A stretch of DNA of 64,000 nucleotides from Bolinopsis microptera (Eukaryota; Ctenophora; Tentaculata; Lobata; Bolinopsidae): positions 12,562,169-12,626,168 of the forward strand of contig NC_087072.1 of assembly GCF_026151205.1 (NCBI RefSeq). The letters are read 5' to 3'. Below, piece by piece: positions 11,055-25,200 of this stretch. The position numbers were made by a program, and so were the translations under genes. The notes beneath the pieces are model-generated. The model was not told the origin of the DNA. It searched no databases and saw only the letters and a list, made by a program, of their open reading frames with translations. Position 1 is the first letter of the stretch; each line of letters starts with the position of its first letter.

Positions 11055-12955
11055 AGTAAATGTCCTTCATAAATTGCATTTGAAGGTCGCAAATCTTTGA
11101 ATGATGCAGATAAATGTATGTAATACTATATTTAATAGGCGGTACAGAGTTAACAAGGGTTAATTTCTAAGACGATTTAAATAAAAATGGAAAACGGTTC
11201 AAGACGGCCGGAGTGTAATGAGGTGTAATACTAATAGTCAGTGTACGGACCTTATGATCATGGAATGTGGTGCCTAATAATGACTTAATTATCCACGAGA
11301 AAGAACTGATTATGCGAACATGTTAAATACTATAATTACTATTGGATACGTGAGGGCACTCCGAATAGAATTGCTCACCTAATGCGGGTTTTGAATCAGC
11401 GGGTAAATACTTCAACCCTTTTTAACTGCGGCAGTGAAATCCCGGCCGAAGGCCGGGTTATACAAGTGTCTAAATAAGCTCAAAACTGTCTCGTCAACAA
11501 CATCAGTACAGTATGGTAGATGTCCTTACTGCAATAGTGGCTTAACTTATTAATATTTTCTTAAAAGTCGTAAAATTTGAAGAACTAGTAGCGAGCCCAC
11601 AAAGTAAAGTTTTATTGGGGTTCCAGCGAGTCAGAATTAAGCTAATTAGTAGTTGGTAGTGGACCTGAATACTGGAAAATCTGTTTTGTAAACCATTTTT
11701 CAATGGTATCGCACAATTTGGTACGAAAGTCGGTGGGGTATGGTGGAAAAATCAATAAAAAGCAAAGGAAACACTAATACTGAAGCTGTAAGTTTAAATG
11801 TTCTGATCGCTATTGCATATTGACTATTATAATTTCTACATTATGTACATATCAGATTTCACAAAAAAGGACTCATTTTTGGAAGACATGGAAAACCTTT
11901 CAATTTCATTCCCTGTCATTAAAGTGAAAAATCTAATCCACTTCCCATTGCGAACATTTTATTAATACAGTAATAGTTTCATAAACGGTTTATGCAGATG
12001 ACTGTAGTCACTCAACGGGGAAAAGAAAATCAGTTAAGTATTCCAGAATCCAGATACATATAATTATAAAGTTAAACTATAAAATGAGGGAATCAATATT
12101 CAAAAATCATCGTTTTCCTTGAAACGCAAAAACCAAAATCAAGCTTAGATATACACTGTACATAATTTTACATTATACAACAACAAATATACAGCTACTC
12201 CTTATTACATTTAAAATTAGAGAATTTTGTGCTACTTTCAAAAATTCAACATTAATTTTCCAACCGTGGTGATGAATTTTGAAACGAGAAACAAACACCA
12301 GTAGACAAACCATCAACTAATCTAACCACTAAACTGCTGGGTTTCAATGTAACAGTATTGTTCCCGGTTTAAATAAAATCATTTTTTCTGATAAATTAAT
12401 CATCTGCAGAAAAGTCAGAGCTTCTCCGCAAGCAATCCTGGACCTCATTTTCCACTACTCCCCATGAAGGGTGGTTTTCTGTTTCACCTCAACTTCCACT
12501 GTCTACCTGCTCCTTGTTCCTGTGAAAGGATGAGGTTAAAATAAAATGGTATAATCGGAAAAACGTAAGTAAAAGTGTACGTGGTGTGACGTAGCGTAAG
12601 ATGTTGGGATCAAGGACTTTATACCTTAAACCTTTCGAATTCGATAACTACTTTTAGACACACACACTAAGTTAAGTTTCACAAACAATCGAGAAATCTT
12701 AAAGTTAACGCCAAAGATTGTGCTGCTCAGTTACTATCAAAACTGAGAACCGTGAATTTTACCAGACCAAACTGAATGTTTTACACTGAATCCATTGCGG
12801 CTCTTATTTGATAGCAAATTTATTTTTTCAAAGACGCGAGTTGATCGGAGTCAATATTATATTATTAAATATTATATTAGTTAACATTCTATTGGTCAGG
12901 AAATAGTCCTACACAAGCAATTTTGATTTTTGTTAGAATTAAGAACAGAACTAAA
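11055..12955. other. Intergenic, no gene seen
   Basis: AT-rich with no supported coding region. A small GC palindrome (cccggccgaaggccggg, about 11433-11450) is the only compact structure I noted. The stretch lies downstream of the BBS9 stop codon (13279). Confidence 0.6.
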
Positions 12956-12958
12956 ACC

Positions 12959-13072
12959 GTACACTTTAAAGAGGTCTAATTAATTCGAGTATTTGATGAT
13001 GTACGGTTTTAGTAAAACCGTACATCCAACATCATCAAATACTCGAATTAATTAGACCTCTTTGAAGTGTAC
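12959..13072. repeat. Large near-perfect palindrome
   Basis: Arms 12959-13001 and 13030-13072 are inverted copies of about 43 bp with one mismatch. The centre is a second palindrome (gtacggttttagtaaaaccgtac, 13001-13023). It lies about 200 bp downstream of the BBS9 stop codon and could fold into a long hairpin in the transcript or form a cruciform. Confidence 0.85.
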
Positions 13073-13278
13073 ATAACATTATTTAAAAATATTTGCTGTT
13101 GCCTGAACTAAATTCAGTTGTTGGTGGTGATTCATCATTTGTGTCAGTACTTTTGGGTTTACTTTTTAGGTTTCCTCACCGTTATCATAACGCGTTAATA
13201 AAAGTATAGTTGAAACTCTACAATATGTAGTTATATATCAGTTCTGAAGAGTATTTCTCCGGTACGGCTTTTTAATAT

Positions 13279-16200
13279 TTACCTTTGAGATTGTTTCTCA
13301 GAGAAAGTATTGAGAGACAGAGTTCCGCCCTTGTTCAGCCGCTCCAGTAACAGTGCAATGTGCTTCTTTAACTTAGTCGTGTCCGAGGGTAGCTTCAATG
13401 ACGCTGCCACAACTGGGAGTAACAGGTCATTAACAGATCATTAAAAATAAATTCAATGATAATTTTATAATTTATCATATTTATCATATGTATACGCGCT
13501 TCCGTAGCGTATGATAGAAGAGTGTTTTATCTTAATACTCATAGTGATGTTATTATATTTACATAAATTATTATTAATATTATTATTTATAATTTTTAAA
13601 ATATTATTTTTTAGCTGAGTGAACAGCTAAATATAACTATTCTTACAGTTTTCCTCTTTTATTTACCTGACTGTTCCTTGGTTGTTTTAGCAAGGCACGT
13701 TCTCAGCAACATCGTGATACTCGCATCAACCATTTCCTCCCATCCCTGCAGTTCAACTTATTGATTAATTAATTAATTAATTAATTGCGATTTATCTAAA
13801 ATATTCAGTCCATTTAACTGGAGCACTTAAACGACTTGCTAACTGCCATTGAGATCTTTATTATACATATTATAAATATAAACATCCCATGGAAGTTTTC
13901 ACATTCTTTTACAATCTTAGTCATTTCTCCTTCACACCCTTGCCAGGGCCTTGTATAGTCACCAAGAATAAAACAAAGTAAACACTATACTAAGTACTGT
14001 GTTTTTTATAAAGAGTACTGACCACATCATCCGCACTATTCACATCTGGAGTGAGACAGGACTGCAGCACAGCAGACTGCTTATCATCCAGCGCAGGACA
14101 CCACAGCTTCACCAGCAGCAGCAGCAGTTTGGTGGCTGTGCTCAGAGCGTGGTCCGCTTCTTCTAGTGCTTTCGTGGTCTGTAGATCCACATCTGCTAGC
14201 GCTAATATCTGGTGTTAGGGTGTTAGGGTGTTAGAGGATGTCAGAGTGTCGGTGTATGTTGCTAGTTTGAAGTTAGAGCATTAACCGTTCTGTGAACACT
14301 GCTCATGCAGCTGCTACTCCAATAGTTAATACTCATATCTTGACCTTGAGAGTCACCTTTATCTAAAACATACTACTACTTACTTGCTTGATATGTAATA
14401 ATATACTACTACTTACCTACTTGATATATAATAATATACATTATAAACCTGCTGATAGGTGCCCTCCAGCAAAGTGTCCATGTTTTGCAGGGGAGAGGGA
14501 GTCTTGTCCTTGAAGCGAGTGAGCAGTCTGCGCTGTATGGCGCGGAACTGTTGCGCGCGCTGCGACAACATCTCCCGGTAACTGCGCTGTCTGACACGCA
14601 GCTCGAACCGCGAGTCTATGATGTCGAAATACTCTTGTAGCGGGACGGGACCCGGGAAGGTAATGGAGAGTGGTTGTGGACCCCCCTGTGGAGACGGTGG
14701 GGTAATATTGGAAATAAAGTGTTTTTATAATCCATTACCGGCACAGAATACATAATGCGGGTGTGATCATCAGGCTCTTGAAATGCAACTTTCAATAAAA
14801 AAGTGAGGTTGAGAAAGAAAGGTAGGTGTTGCAGAACAAGCACGGAGTAAAAGGTTTGAAGAGCAGTGCTAAATAATATGTAAATATTAAGAAGGAAGGT
14901 CTCCTGAGGAACTGGCGTTGAGTCAATGGTTTGACAAATATTCTTAATTATTTTGATTAGCTTTTTGAACTTACGATCTTTTCAAAGTGACGCCGAAGTT
15001 TGGTCAGGAACTGTTTTATAACAATGTAGAGAGCTAAGAAACTGTTAGACTGGATCCTGTACTTCTCTGAAAAACAATGTAGAGAGCTAAGAATCTGTTA
15101 GACTGAATCCTGTACTTCTCTGAAAATTAATACTGACAAATAATTCAAATTCAACTGTTAGTGTTGTGATCTCTGTTAAAAACACACACACACCATGCAC
15201 TTTAATGTCATTATGGTGCTATCACAAGAATCTATTTCAAGTACGAACATTCGATAATGTTCAAGTACATGAACATTATCCCAAACATTAAAATATAGGT
15301 TTACTGATCGAGTGATCGTTATATAACTCTCATATATTATTATGTAGGGTCTACTACTATATAAGTATTTAACAAGCGTAATAGCGGAGTTGATTATACT
15401 TAATCTCATCATGTTGGTGTATAAATATGGACACGAAGGGAAACACACAACGTAAGGCTTGAAATCTTCGTAAAACTAGATCATTAGAGCATGTAAAAAC
15501 ATTTAACTTAAAGATGAGCACTCTATCAAGTATATGCTATTATATTAATATAATGCATTTCAAAGTTTAATCTGGGTTAGCAGTTTCGTTTTGGGCATTT
15601 TGATTTTAGAATTCATGTTAGTATTATATAATGTATGTATAATACACAATTGCAATGGTTGAGCAGAGTTAAGTTGAAGGAAAAAATCAAGATTTCCTTC
15701 TTTAACAAGAATTGCGCCCGATGTTTTGTTGTAGCGGACGCTAGATTTCCATCCACTTCAACTACAAGCTCTAATCAGCTCACTTCATAATATGAACATT
15801 ATTTTTTAAATAGAGAAACACTTGTGATTGAATTCAATTGCCGTAGAGCTTAATTTTTATCTGTAATTTAAGAAATTGTAAGCAAAAAGTGAACACTGAC
15901 TACATGCTATAATATACATCACATCTCCGCAAGTAACCCTTGCACGCCATGCGCGCGTCTAGTTGTGTAGTTGTCATGGTAACGAACGGAAGGAAGGAAG
16001 GAAGGAAGGAAGGAAGGAAGGAAGGAAGGAAGGAAGGAAGGAAGGAAGGAAGGAAGGAAGGAAGGAAGGAAGGAAGGAAGGAAGGAAGGAAGGAAGGAAG
16101 GAAGGAAGGAAGGAAGGAAGGAAGGAAGGAAGGAAGGAAGGAAGGAAGGAAGGAAGGAAGGAAGGAAGGAAGGAAGGAAGGAAGGAAGGAAGGAAGGAAG

Positions 16201-19200
16201 GAAGGAAGGAAGGAAGGAAGGAAGGAAGGAATGACAACATATTCAGACCCAATTACCGCTATCTCCAAAATCCACGTTTTTCTGCAAAAACTACCATTCG
16301 TAACCTTTCACTATTGTCTTTTTACAAAACAGTGTGAATGGAAAAATATAACTCATAATAATAAATCCACAGTTTTGATTTTATAACAAGTAATTCAGAG
16401 GCAACTTGATCTGATATCAGAATTTAGGGTGACCCCGTACCAACCACGATTAAATATATTACTAAACACTTACCAATACAATATATTATTGTTTATTATA
16501 AATATGCAAATATTCATGATAACAGCAACACATTTTGACTTATAGAACATAGCCCACTTAGTATAATGTTTTTAAATAATATCATAACACACTGACGTAT
16601 GAGTTTACAGACATCCTCGCGCTTTGGTCATGCTCGGCTGAAACGTGGCTGATAGTGACAATGAGACACGTTGCCCGGGTTGGACCAATAGAATGAGAGG
16701 CGAGAGCATTATGATTGCCACCCCCGGAGGGCAGCTTTCCGCACAACTGGGCTTATAAAAACTGGGCGTATAAAAACTGGCACTCAAGCTGCAATTTAGA
16801 GAAAATGGAGCGGGAATCTCACAGCCCATCTCCCACTAAATTCAGTCTGTCTAGTACACATTATTTCAGGGAGCATGATTCTTGTGACGGACAATTTAAC
16901 TTAAATTAATTTAAGGTACCTTGTTCTCATAATTAAATTTCATACCAGAAATTCAGTTGTAATTTCTTCCGCACTGCAAGAAATTATTTATATTCCTCTC
17001 ACAGCAACTGCAAGTAGGAGATCAACTCCACAACGAGAATAGTTCCAAGAGATAAATAGAAATTTTTCCATATTGTGTTTGCTAAGGTGTGTTATAACAT
17101 ATATTTAATTGTTTGAAGCTGCAAGTTTTCTCAACCAAACCCCAGTCGTATCTGGCGTTTTGTGGACAACTAAGCGACTTAGAGGTAGCGGCATCTTCCC
17201 AGCATTATGGAATCCTTTGTATAAAGTTTTCACTATCATTATTTTCGTAGACAAAATATTTTTTGTGAGTTTTTTAAATATTGAATTTTGTTCGCTAAGG
17301 TAAGTTATAGTTATATGATATAGATTCAATTATTTGAAGCTGCGTGGCCAGTTTTCTCAACCAAGGTCCAGCCATTTGTCTGAATGTTAGAAGCTGATAA
17401 ATGTTCTCACTGTTCCAAATCTTATGATTTAATGTAACAAATTAACTGATAACTATCACATAATATAATATAATAATATAATTTAAGGCTGTAAAGTTTT
17501 CTTATTTATGTCTAAATCAGTTGTATTGCTACAGATAAACTGTTCGCTCTATATTTTTATCATCTTGTTCGTTCGATCAAACAAAACACTGTCATTGTTA
17601 TTTATTTGGTTTCTTTGCATGCTTGTTGCAGCCTGTCGTTTGTCCCCCCCCCCCCCCCCCTTGTTCTCTACAAGCCTTACATTTAAATGCTATATTAATT
17701 TCCACAAAGGATGAGCTTAATTTTAATTAAATCCGAAATCCGTCAGTTGTCTACACATTATTGACTCACGAGAGTTTTTAGCAGCGAGAAGGGTAACTAT
17801 CTCTCCTGAGGCACACTTGAAAGCAACATTATTGACTCACGAGAGTTTTTAGCAGCGAGAAGGGTAACTATCTCCCCTGAGGCACACTTGAAAGCAACAT
17901 TACTGACTCACGAGAGTTTTTAGCAGCGAGAAGGGTAACTATCTCCCCTGAGGCACACTTGAAAGCAACACATTATTGACTCACGAGAGTTTTTAGCAGC
18001 GAGAAGGGTAACTATCTCTCCTGAGGCACACTTGAAAGCAACATTATTGACTCACGAGAGTTTTTAGCAGCGAGAAGGGTAACTATCTCCCCTGAGGCAC
18101 ACTTGAAAGCAACACACCCGTTCTGGCCTCCCTCCGCCTCGCAGTTCATTTCAGAGAACAGTTCCAGTAGGTTAACTGCTGGCTTGTTCGTCTCTATCGT
18201 TATCTGAGGAGGTTACTTGTTGACCGGAGATTAATTAATAATCTATTAATAATAAGGGTTTGTTACTGTTAGCTTACAAGGTTAGGCGTTTGTTGGGCTC
18301 AGTCACAAAAAATTGCCATTTATTGTTTGGTATATACTGATGTGTTGCTTCAACTTGATCTATTTTGGAGGATCATACTTTTGCTTTCTCTTGTATACCC
18401 CGTCTGTGGACCTATGCACAGTAATGTCCGTATTTACTATTTACACACCTAAATAACCTACAGAATTCTACAAAGAGCATATACTTCAGCAGCTTTTGTA
18501 TTGGCATTTACACTATTTACCATAACACTCTCTCAAACAGCAAAACATAGACCGTACGGCATTGCACAATGAATTATAATACAGTATGCCACTTAGATAG
18601 TCGACATATGGCTGAGCTCTTTTCCCCTTGGTTGTAGAGTGTGTAAGGCCGATTTGAAAAATTTATTAATAAGGCGTCTTTCCGTGAGATAAAATTTATG
18701 AATAAAGTTTGATATACCTACCGACCTCAGAATGATTATTTTCCTTCCAGAGACATGTGACATTGCAGTCCCGGTGCAGTCCCTTGAGAGCTATAAACAG
18801 ATAAACAGATGATAAAGAGAGACCGCTAGTGCCATCAACTAAATATCCAATGCAAACGAACGAGTTGTGCACGTGCACGACCGAGTTGTGCACGTGCACA
18901 ACAACACCCCTTGCAACTTGGAACCTTGTCTCATTAGCCACTAGAGCTACAACATTAAATGTTTATTTAACTATTCGAAAATGTTATTAAAAAAAGGATT
19001 TCAATCAGATACTGAGGATCTGAAAGTAGTTAAAGCACAGCACCTGTATAATCTGTATAATCTGTGCGCGTCAGTAGGTAATGAGCTCCCGCTGTTCCAC
19101 ATGACATTACGGCAATATTACAACTCCCAGAGCTATAAATATAATATGCTACAAATTGTTTTGTAATATAGTGTTCATCTTGGGAGTAGACATTGGAATT

Positions 19201-22200
19201 TGGAATAGACATTAACGAGATTCATAGATGGTTAGTTTATAGCTAAGTTGGATGTTGAGAGGCTTTTATATCGGTTTGATTAGATAGAAAGCACCTCAAT
19301 TTAAGTAAACTAAAGTAGACAGTTGGCTAACTAGACAGTTGGCTGGTCGCATTAGCCAAACTATATCACGGATTATTAGCCTAGCATTAAATAACGTTAA
19401 CTAGGACCTCACTGTTTGTGGACTGTGTTTGCGTTGTTGTTCAGTGAAAAAGTTCATTTCTATTTCTTGTCATCCAACTCCATGTGGCTATAAACCTATC
19501 TTAAATTCACATTTTCTCATTGATAACGTGTACGTTCTATATTTTATATTGTTTAACCTAATTTGTATAACCTATATTGTATAACCTAATTTAATTTAAT
19601 TTTAATAAAAGCAACATTGCAGCAATGTTAATACACTTGTGTGCGTTAACAGTGTTAGCGGCAGAAGTGTACAGTGAAGTGACTGTAGATCTGGATTGTG
19701 GTAAAGTCAGAGGAACAAGGAACGAGACTCAAGTGGGAGATGTGCTGGAGTTCCACCAGATACCATACGGAGTACCCCCAGTGGGAGCTAGACGCTGGAC
19801 TCACTCTATTCTCCTGGAGCCTGGGGAGACAGGACAGTGCTGGGAGGAGGAGGTCTACAACGCGGCCAGTCCACAGGACCCCCCTATAAAGTGTGTGCAG
19901 TACTGGTCAGGTAGTGTAAAGGGGCAGGAGGATTGTCTCCACCTGTCTGTGAGGACACCCACCCTGGACCCCTCCTCTCCTCTCCCCGTTCTAGTCTGGA
20001 TACATGGAGGTGCTTTCTGGAGCGGCTGGAGTGATGACAAGGGATACGCACCAACTGCTAATTTCACAGCAGACCTAAACGTAATTACTGTCAACATCAA
20101 CTACAGGCTGGATCTGATGGGCTTCTTCTCCACCCCCGAGATCTGGAACGACCCTGAGAACCCGGGAAACTACGGTAACTTTGGGATAGGAGACGCTATA
20201 ACAGCCCTGAAATGGGTGCGAACTAACATCGCACAGTTCGGAGGAGACCCAGAAGCAGTGACAGTATTAGGAGAGAGTTCAGGAGGAACTATAGTTCTGG
20301 GACTCCTGGTAGCTGACCAGGCAGACGGTCTGTTCCGGACAGCTATAGCTCTCTCTGCTCCAGCAAAGTGGGTTTCAACTTACCAGGACGCGTACGAGAG
20401 GAGGAGGAGTTTTGTGTCGGATGTTGGGTGTAATCAGAGCAGTGAGGCGGAGAGGCGACAGTGTCTGAGGGAGATGGATGTGGAGAGTCTCATAAAACAC
20501 GTGGATCTGAACAGAGGCTGGGGTTTCTATGACTTCCCTTTAGCAGCAGGGCTCCAGGGAGAGAGTGTGGACTACAACGTGCTGGAACCCACCCTGATTA
20601 AAGTGTCTCCCACAGAGCTTGGTAGGAGGAAGAACACGGCGAATAAGAGAGAGCGAGTAAAGCCCGTAAAGGTAATCCTGTCTAACACTGCACAAGAAGT
20701 GGGATATAATTCTCTTTACTACGGACTTAATCTGGTGGACACCTGGGAGAAGGCTAGCTCTCTGCTTAGTGACAGGTTGATGAAGTTGGAAAAAGAGACA
20801 GGCTTCAGAGTGAGAGATGGTCTCCAGTCAGCAATTGAGGAGAGGTACAACTTCGGGGTAACAGAGGAAGGCAAATGGTGGCCTCAGCTTTACTTCGACA
20901 CCCTCGTAACCGACATCAGAACAACTTGTATCACTAACGACCTGACAGAGGACCTGAACAACAACCCACTTTACGAAGCGAGAAGAATGTACGTTAAGAG
21001 TCGACCTGACGAGATCAAACGAACCAACTCCATCTTACTTCCGTACGAGACGATACACGGCTGGGACACAGAGGCTCTGTTCGGGTACGGCTGGTTCAAA
21101 TTGAACAGCTCCAACCTGAGGCACCAGAGGAAGTTTGAGGAGAACTTGAGGGACCTGGTCCACTACTTGTGCTACGAGAAGGAGATAGAGGCCTGGAACC
21201 AGGACAGTACTCTGGTGTTCGAGAACGAGGATTTCCCAAACGCAGTAAAGGTCGTTAGAGAATGGCCCCAGATACAGGAGTGTAGATTCTGGGAGAGAAA
21301 GGAAATGTTGGAGTGGGGCTGGCAAAACTAGGAATCCTGGACGATTCATCCTAATTAGTTTATTAATTAGTTAATTAATTAGTTAATCCTAATGTTTAGT
21401 GGTTAGCTAGCTAAAAACATTATCCAGGGGTTTTGGAAGGGGCAAAAGTGTTCAGTTTTTCTATTTCTATGTTTTCCTGTTCACTATTTACTAATACTAA
21501 ATTATTGCCGCTAATGTATTTATTGTTTGTGTGTATTAGTACGACACGTGATAATGATTATAATATTAATAATAAACTTGACAACAGATAGAGATGTAAT
21601 ACACATTTCTCAAAACGAATAGAGGTCACCTCGACATCTGTAGTCAGGCAATAACTGTAATCGTATTTATTCATGCATGTTAAAATTTTGTTCGTTTTCG
21701 AATTAAAGATTCGGGTATATATACCCAAATTCCGGTATATATAGCTTGCAAAGTTGCGAATAAACAATGAAATGTGCTGGAATGATCAGATCAAGAAATG
21801 AACAACTCCATCCTCCCAGACTGACCTTATGAGCAGCAGTCTTCTCAGGACAAGTAGCAGTAACGACGAGCTGCAGAGGAAGCTGAACAGAGTTGTGAAC
21901 AGAGCGGGGAGAGTTGTGGTTGTTGGTGTAGTGAGCCACTAGCGGCACCACCAGGTCGCTCGCTACTCTCTGACCCGTGTTGTAGATTGAGAATGTTGCC
22001 AGCGACGTCGGACCTGAACCTAGGATTAACAGCTTTGAATGACCGGTGAAAAGGGCTGAAAGGTGTTAGGTTCTTTTACATTCTTGAAAAGTTCATGCAG
22101 GAGTGCGTCAAATGAGCTGGAAATCTGAATTGAATATCTAATTAAGATAATATTACGTTATAACTACTACTACTAGTAGTAATATTTATAAGAAAACAGG

Positions 22201-25200
22201 CTCCATGGCTTCGTCTGAACGAGCTAAAGTTGAATATACTATCAAATTAGTATAATTAGTAATATATTAGTAATATATTAGTAATATATTAGTAATATTA
22301 ACAACACATGCACTGTCTGACAGGTATTACTAGATACGCACATTGTCACGATATGTTATACCGAAATTGTAGGTACGGTAACTAAGGGACCCGCTCATCG
22401 AATCCATGGAATTTCCCCCTGAGAATTACAGGCCATTTTTAGGAATGTTCTAAAGTTAACAACATAATAATACAGGGTGCTCCAGAAGTAACTGAACACA
22501 GGCAACCCCTTAAGGCCTTTAACAACTCTAAAGTTAACAACAATATATTGGTTGTCGAATTGTTAGAGTTTGCCTGTTTGTCAGTCTGGTATTAAGCATT
22601 TGTCTCTGTTTGATCGGTTCGTGTGTATTCAAGTCTGTCTGGGGAATGTTGAAGGTATCTTATAGTTGTGCCGTGTGTTAGTTTCCACGTACCAACATTA
22701 GTCAAAACAACAGATCTCTGAGTAGCGTAGAAGGGAACCTCTGGAGCCACTGTCAACGTCACCTTATCCAGACTTATTTTAGAAGAGCATCGCAGATTTA
22801 TCTGAAAATAACATTAATGTCACATTATCCAGACTTATTTTAGAAGAGCATCGCAGATTTATCTGAAAACTTATATGTAAGTCAGTTGCAATAAAAGAAT
22901 TGCGATGACCGGGAATCGAACCCGGATCCACTGCTTGGAAGGCAACGATGCTGACCATTACACCATCATCGCATGACCATCAATTGAATATTATGTTTAC
23001 TATTACAAAAAACTATGCCATCGATATGGGGACTTAGTATCGGCCTGACAGATTTGAAGGCAACGATTCCTACTTTTACAACATCATGACATGGATTGAA
23101 ATTAAAGTTTATACTTCCACTAAAAAATGCTCCATTGTCTAAGCATGGGGGGGGGGGGGGGGGGGGGGGGGGGCCAATGGCATAAAATGGCATAAAATGG
23201 AGACTTTTTCTATGGAGAAAATGGAAAAACCCATGAGTAATTCTCCATTTTCTCCATTTTATGCCATGAATTTAGTCTTCGAAATTTCATCTTTAACACC
23301 ATTTAACACCTAAATTGGACATCCTAACATGTTTATTTACGCTTACTAGGGGCGTAACAAGCTTATGAAAGCTCATAGTAGGCTACTAGATGCTTATACT
23401 AGGTTAGTAGAGGCACACTTCAGGCAAACTCATAATTACTCAAGCCTAGTGTTAAGTGTAAAGTTATTTCTACAGGCTACAGCAGGAGTGAGTAATAGGG
23501 GAGAGTAATAGGCACTGAGAAGTGAGACCTACATCCTCGACAGTCGAAACAAGCTCGCACTGCAAAGGGGAGGCCTGCCTTCCGAGATCGCATTACCAGG
23601 GGAAAGCCTAGAGTCCAAATTTGTGTATCGAGGGGTAGGTGCAGACTTCGATAAACCGAAAAACCAAAAAAATATTTTCGGCTTATAATGAAGAGGGTAG
23701 CATGAAACGTGGAGAAAAGTAGTTTTTAGAAAAACTTTGAAAAATTTTGACTTAGAAAATTTACGGCCCGAGTCATTCTCGATACGTACCTCTCGTATCG
23801 AGAGCTCCCGATTCCGAGCTCGTGTTGCAAAGGGGAGGCCTGCCTTCCGAGATCGCATTACCGTGGGGAAGCCTCGAGTCCAAAATTGTGTACCGAGGGG
23901 TAATTTTCTAAAACAACATTTTTCAAAGTTTTTCTGAAAAACACTTTTCTCCACGTTTCATGCTATTTTGTCATTATAAGCCGAAAATATTTTTTCGGTC
24001 AAAATTTTTCAAATTTTTTCTGAAAACCGCTTTTCTCCACGTTTCATGCTACTCTGTTCATTATTTGCCGAAAATATTTTTTCGGTTTTTCGAAGTCCAC
24101 ACCTTCCCCTCGATACACAATTTTGGACTAGAGGTAATGCGATCTCGGAAGGCAGGCCTCTCCTTTGCAACAGGAGCTCGGAATCGGGAGCTCTCGATAC
24201 GGGAGGTACGTATCGTTAATGACTCGGACCGAAACATTTTCTAAAGTCAACATTTTTAAAGTTTTTCTGAAACCATTTTCTCCCCTCTTTCATGATACTC
24301 TGTTCATTATTTGCCGAAAATATTTTTTCGGTTTTTCGAAGTCCACACCTTCCCCTCGATACACAATTTGGACTAGAGGTATGCGATCTCGGAAGGCAGG
24401 CCTCTCCTTGCAACAGGAGCTCGGAATCGGGAGCTCTCGATACGGGAGGTACGTATCGTTAATGACTCGGACCGAACATTTCTAAGTCACATTTTCAAAG
24501 TTTTCTGAAAACCACTTTTACTCTGTTTCATTATTGGCCGAAAATATCTTTTTTTAAATAATTTTTCTCGAAATTCTAAATTTTTCAGGTTTTCAATGGC
24601 ATAAAATGGCATAAAATGGCATAAAATGGAGACTATTTCTATGGAGAAAATGGAAAAACCTATGAGTAATTCTCCATTTTCTCCATTTATGCCATTGGCC
24701 CCCCCCCCCCCCCCCCCCCCCCCTAAGCATCGATTCGAATCCACACGATTGCAATTAAGACGATCGATAAAAGACTTGCGATGACCGGGAATCGAACCCG
24801 GATCCACTGCTTGGAAGGCAACGATGCTGACCATTACACCATCATCGCATGAGTAAAAATATTGAACATTTTGTGTCGATTAAGAAATATAAGCCACGTG
24901 TAAACTGCAATTATTATTTTTAGTGGATTAAGATATGTTTCGATAAAATATTAGAAAAATTTCATTTTTTATAAAAAATTTGATCTGACGGTGAAATCCA
25001 AGTTTGAAGTTGACAGTGGCATTTGAAAATGGGTCAGCTAGCTGCTTGGAAATCCGTCATGTTGACCATTTCACTACAAATACTCAAACACTACAATTAT
25101 CCTCACTTCAGATTGGTGCTAAAGAATCGTCCACAATGGTTGCAGCAATTCCAATTAGATTGACAAAAGAAAATTCCATTAACATACTTCAAAAAAAATT

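Noticed and set aside
11433-11450. Rho-independent terminator-like hairpin
   Set aside because: The GC palindrome is not followed by a T-run and the context is eukaryotic.
15900-16386. Gly-Arg-Lys-Glu and Leu-Pro-Ser-Phe repeat proteins
   Set aside because: Artefacts of the (AAGG)n microsatellite.
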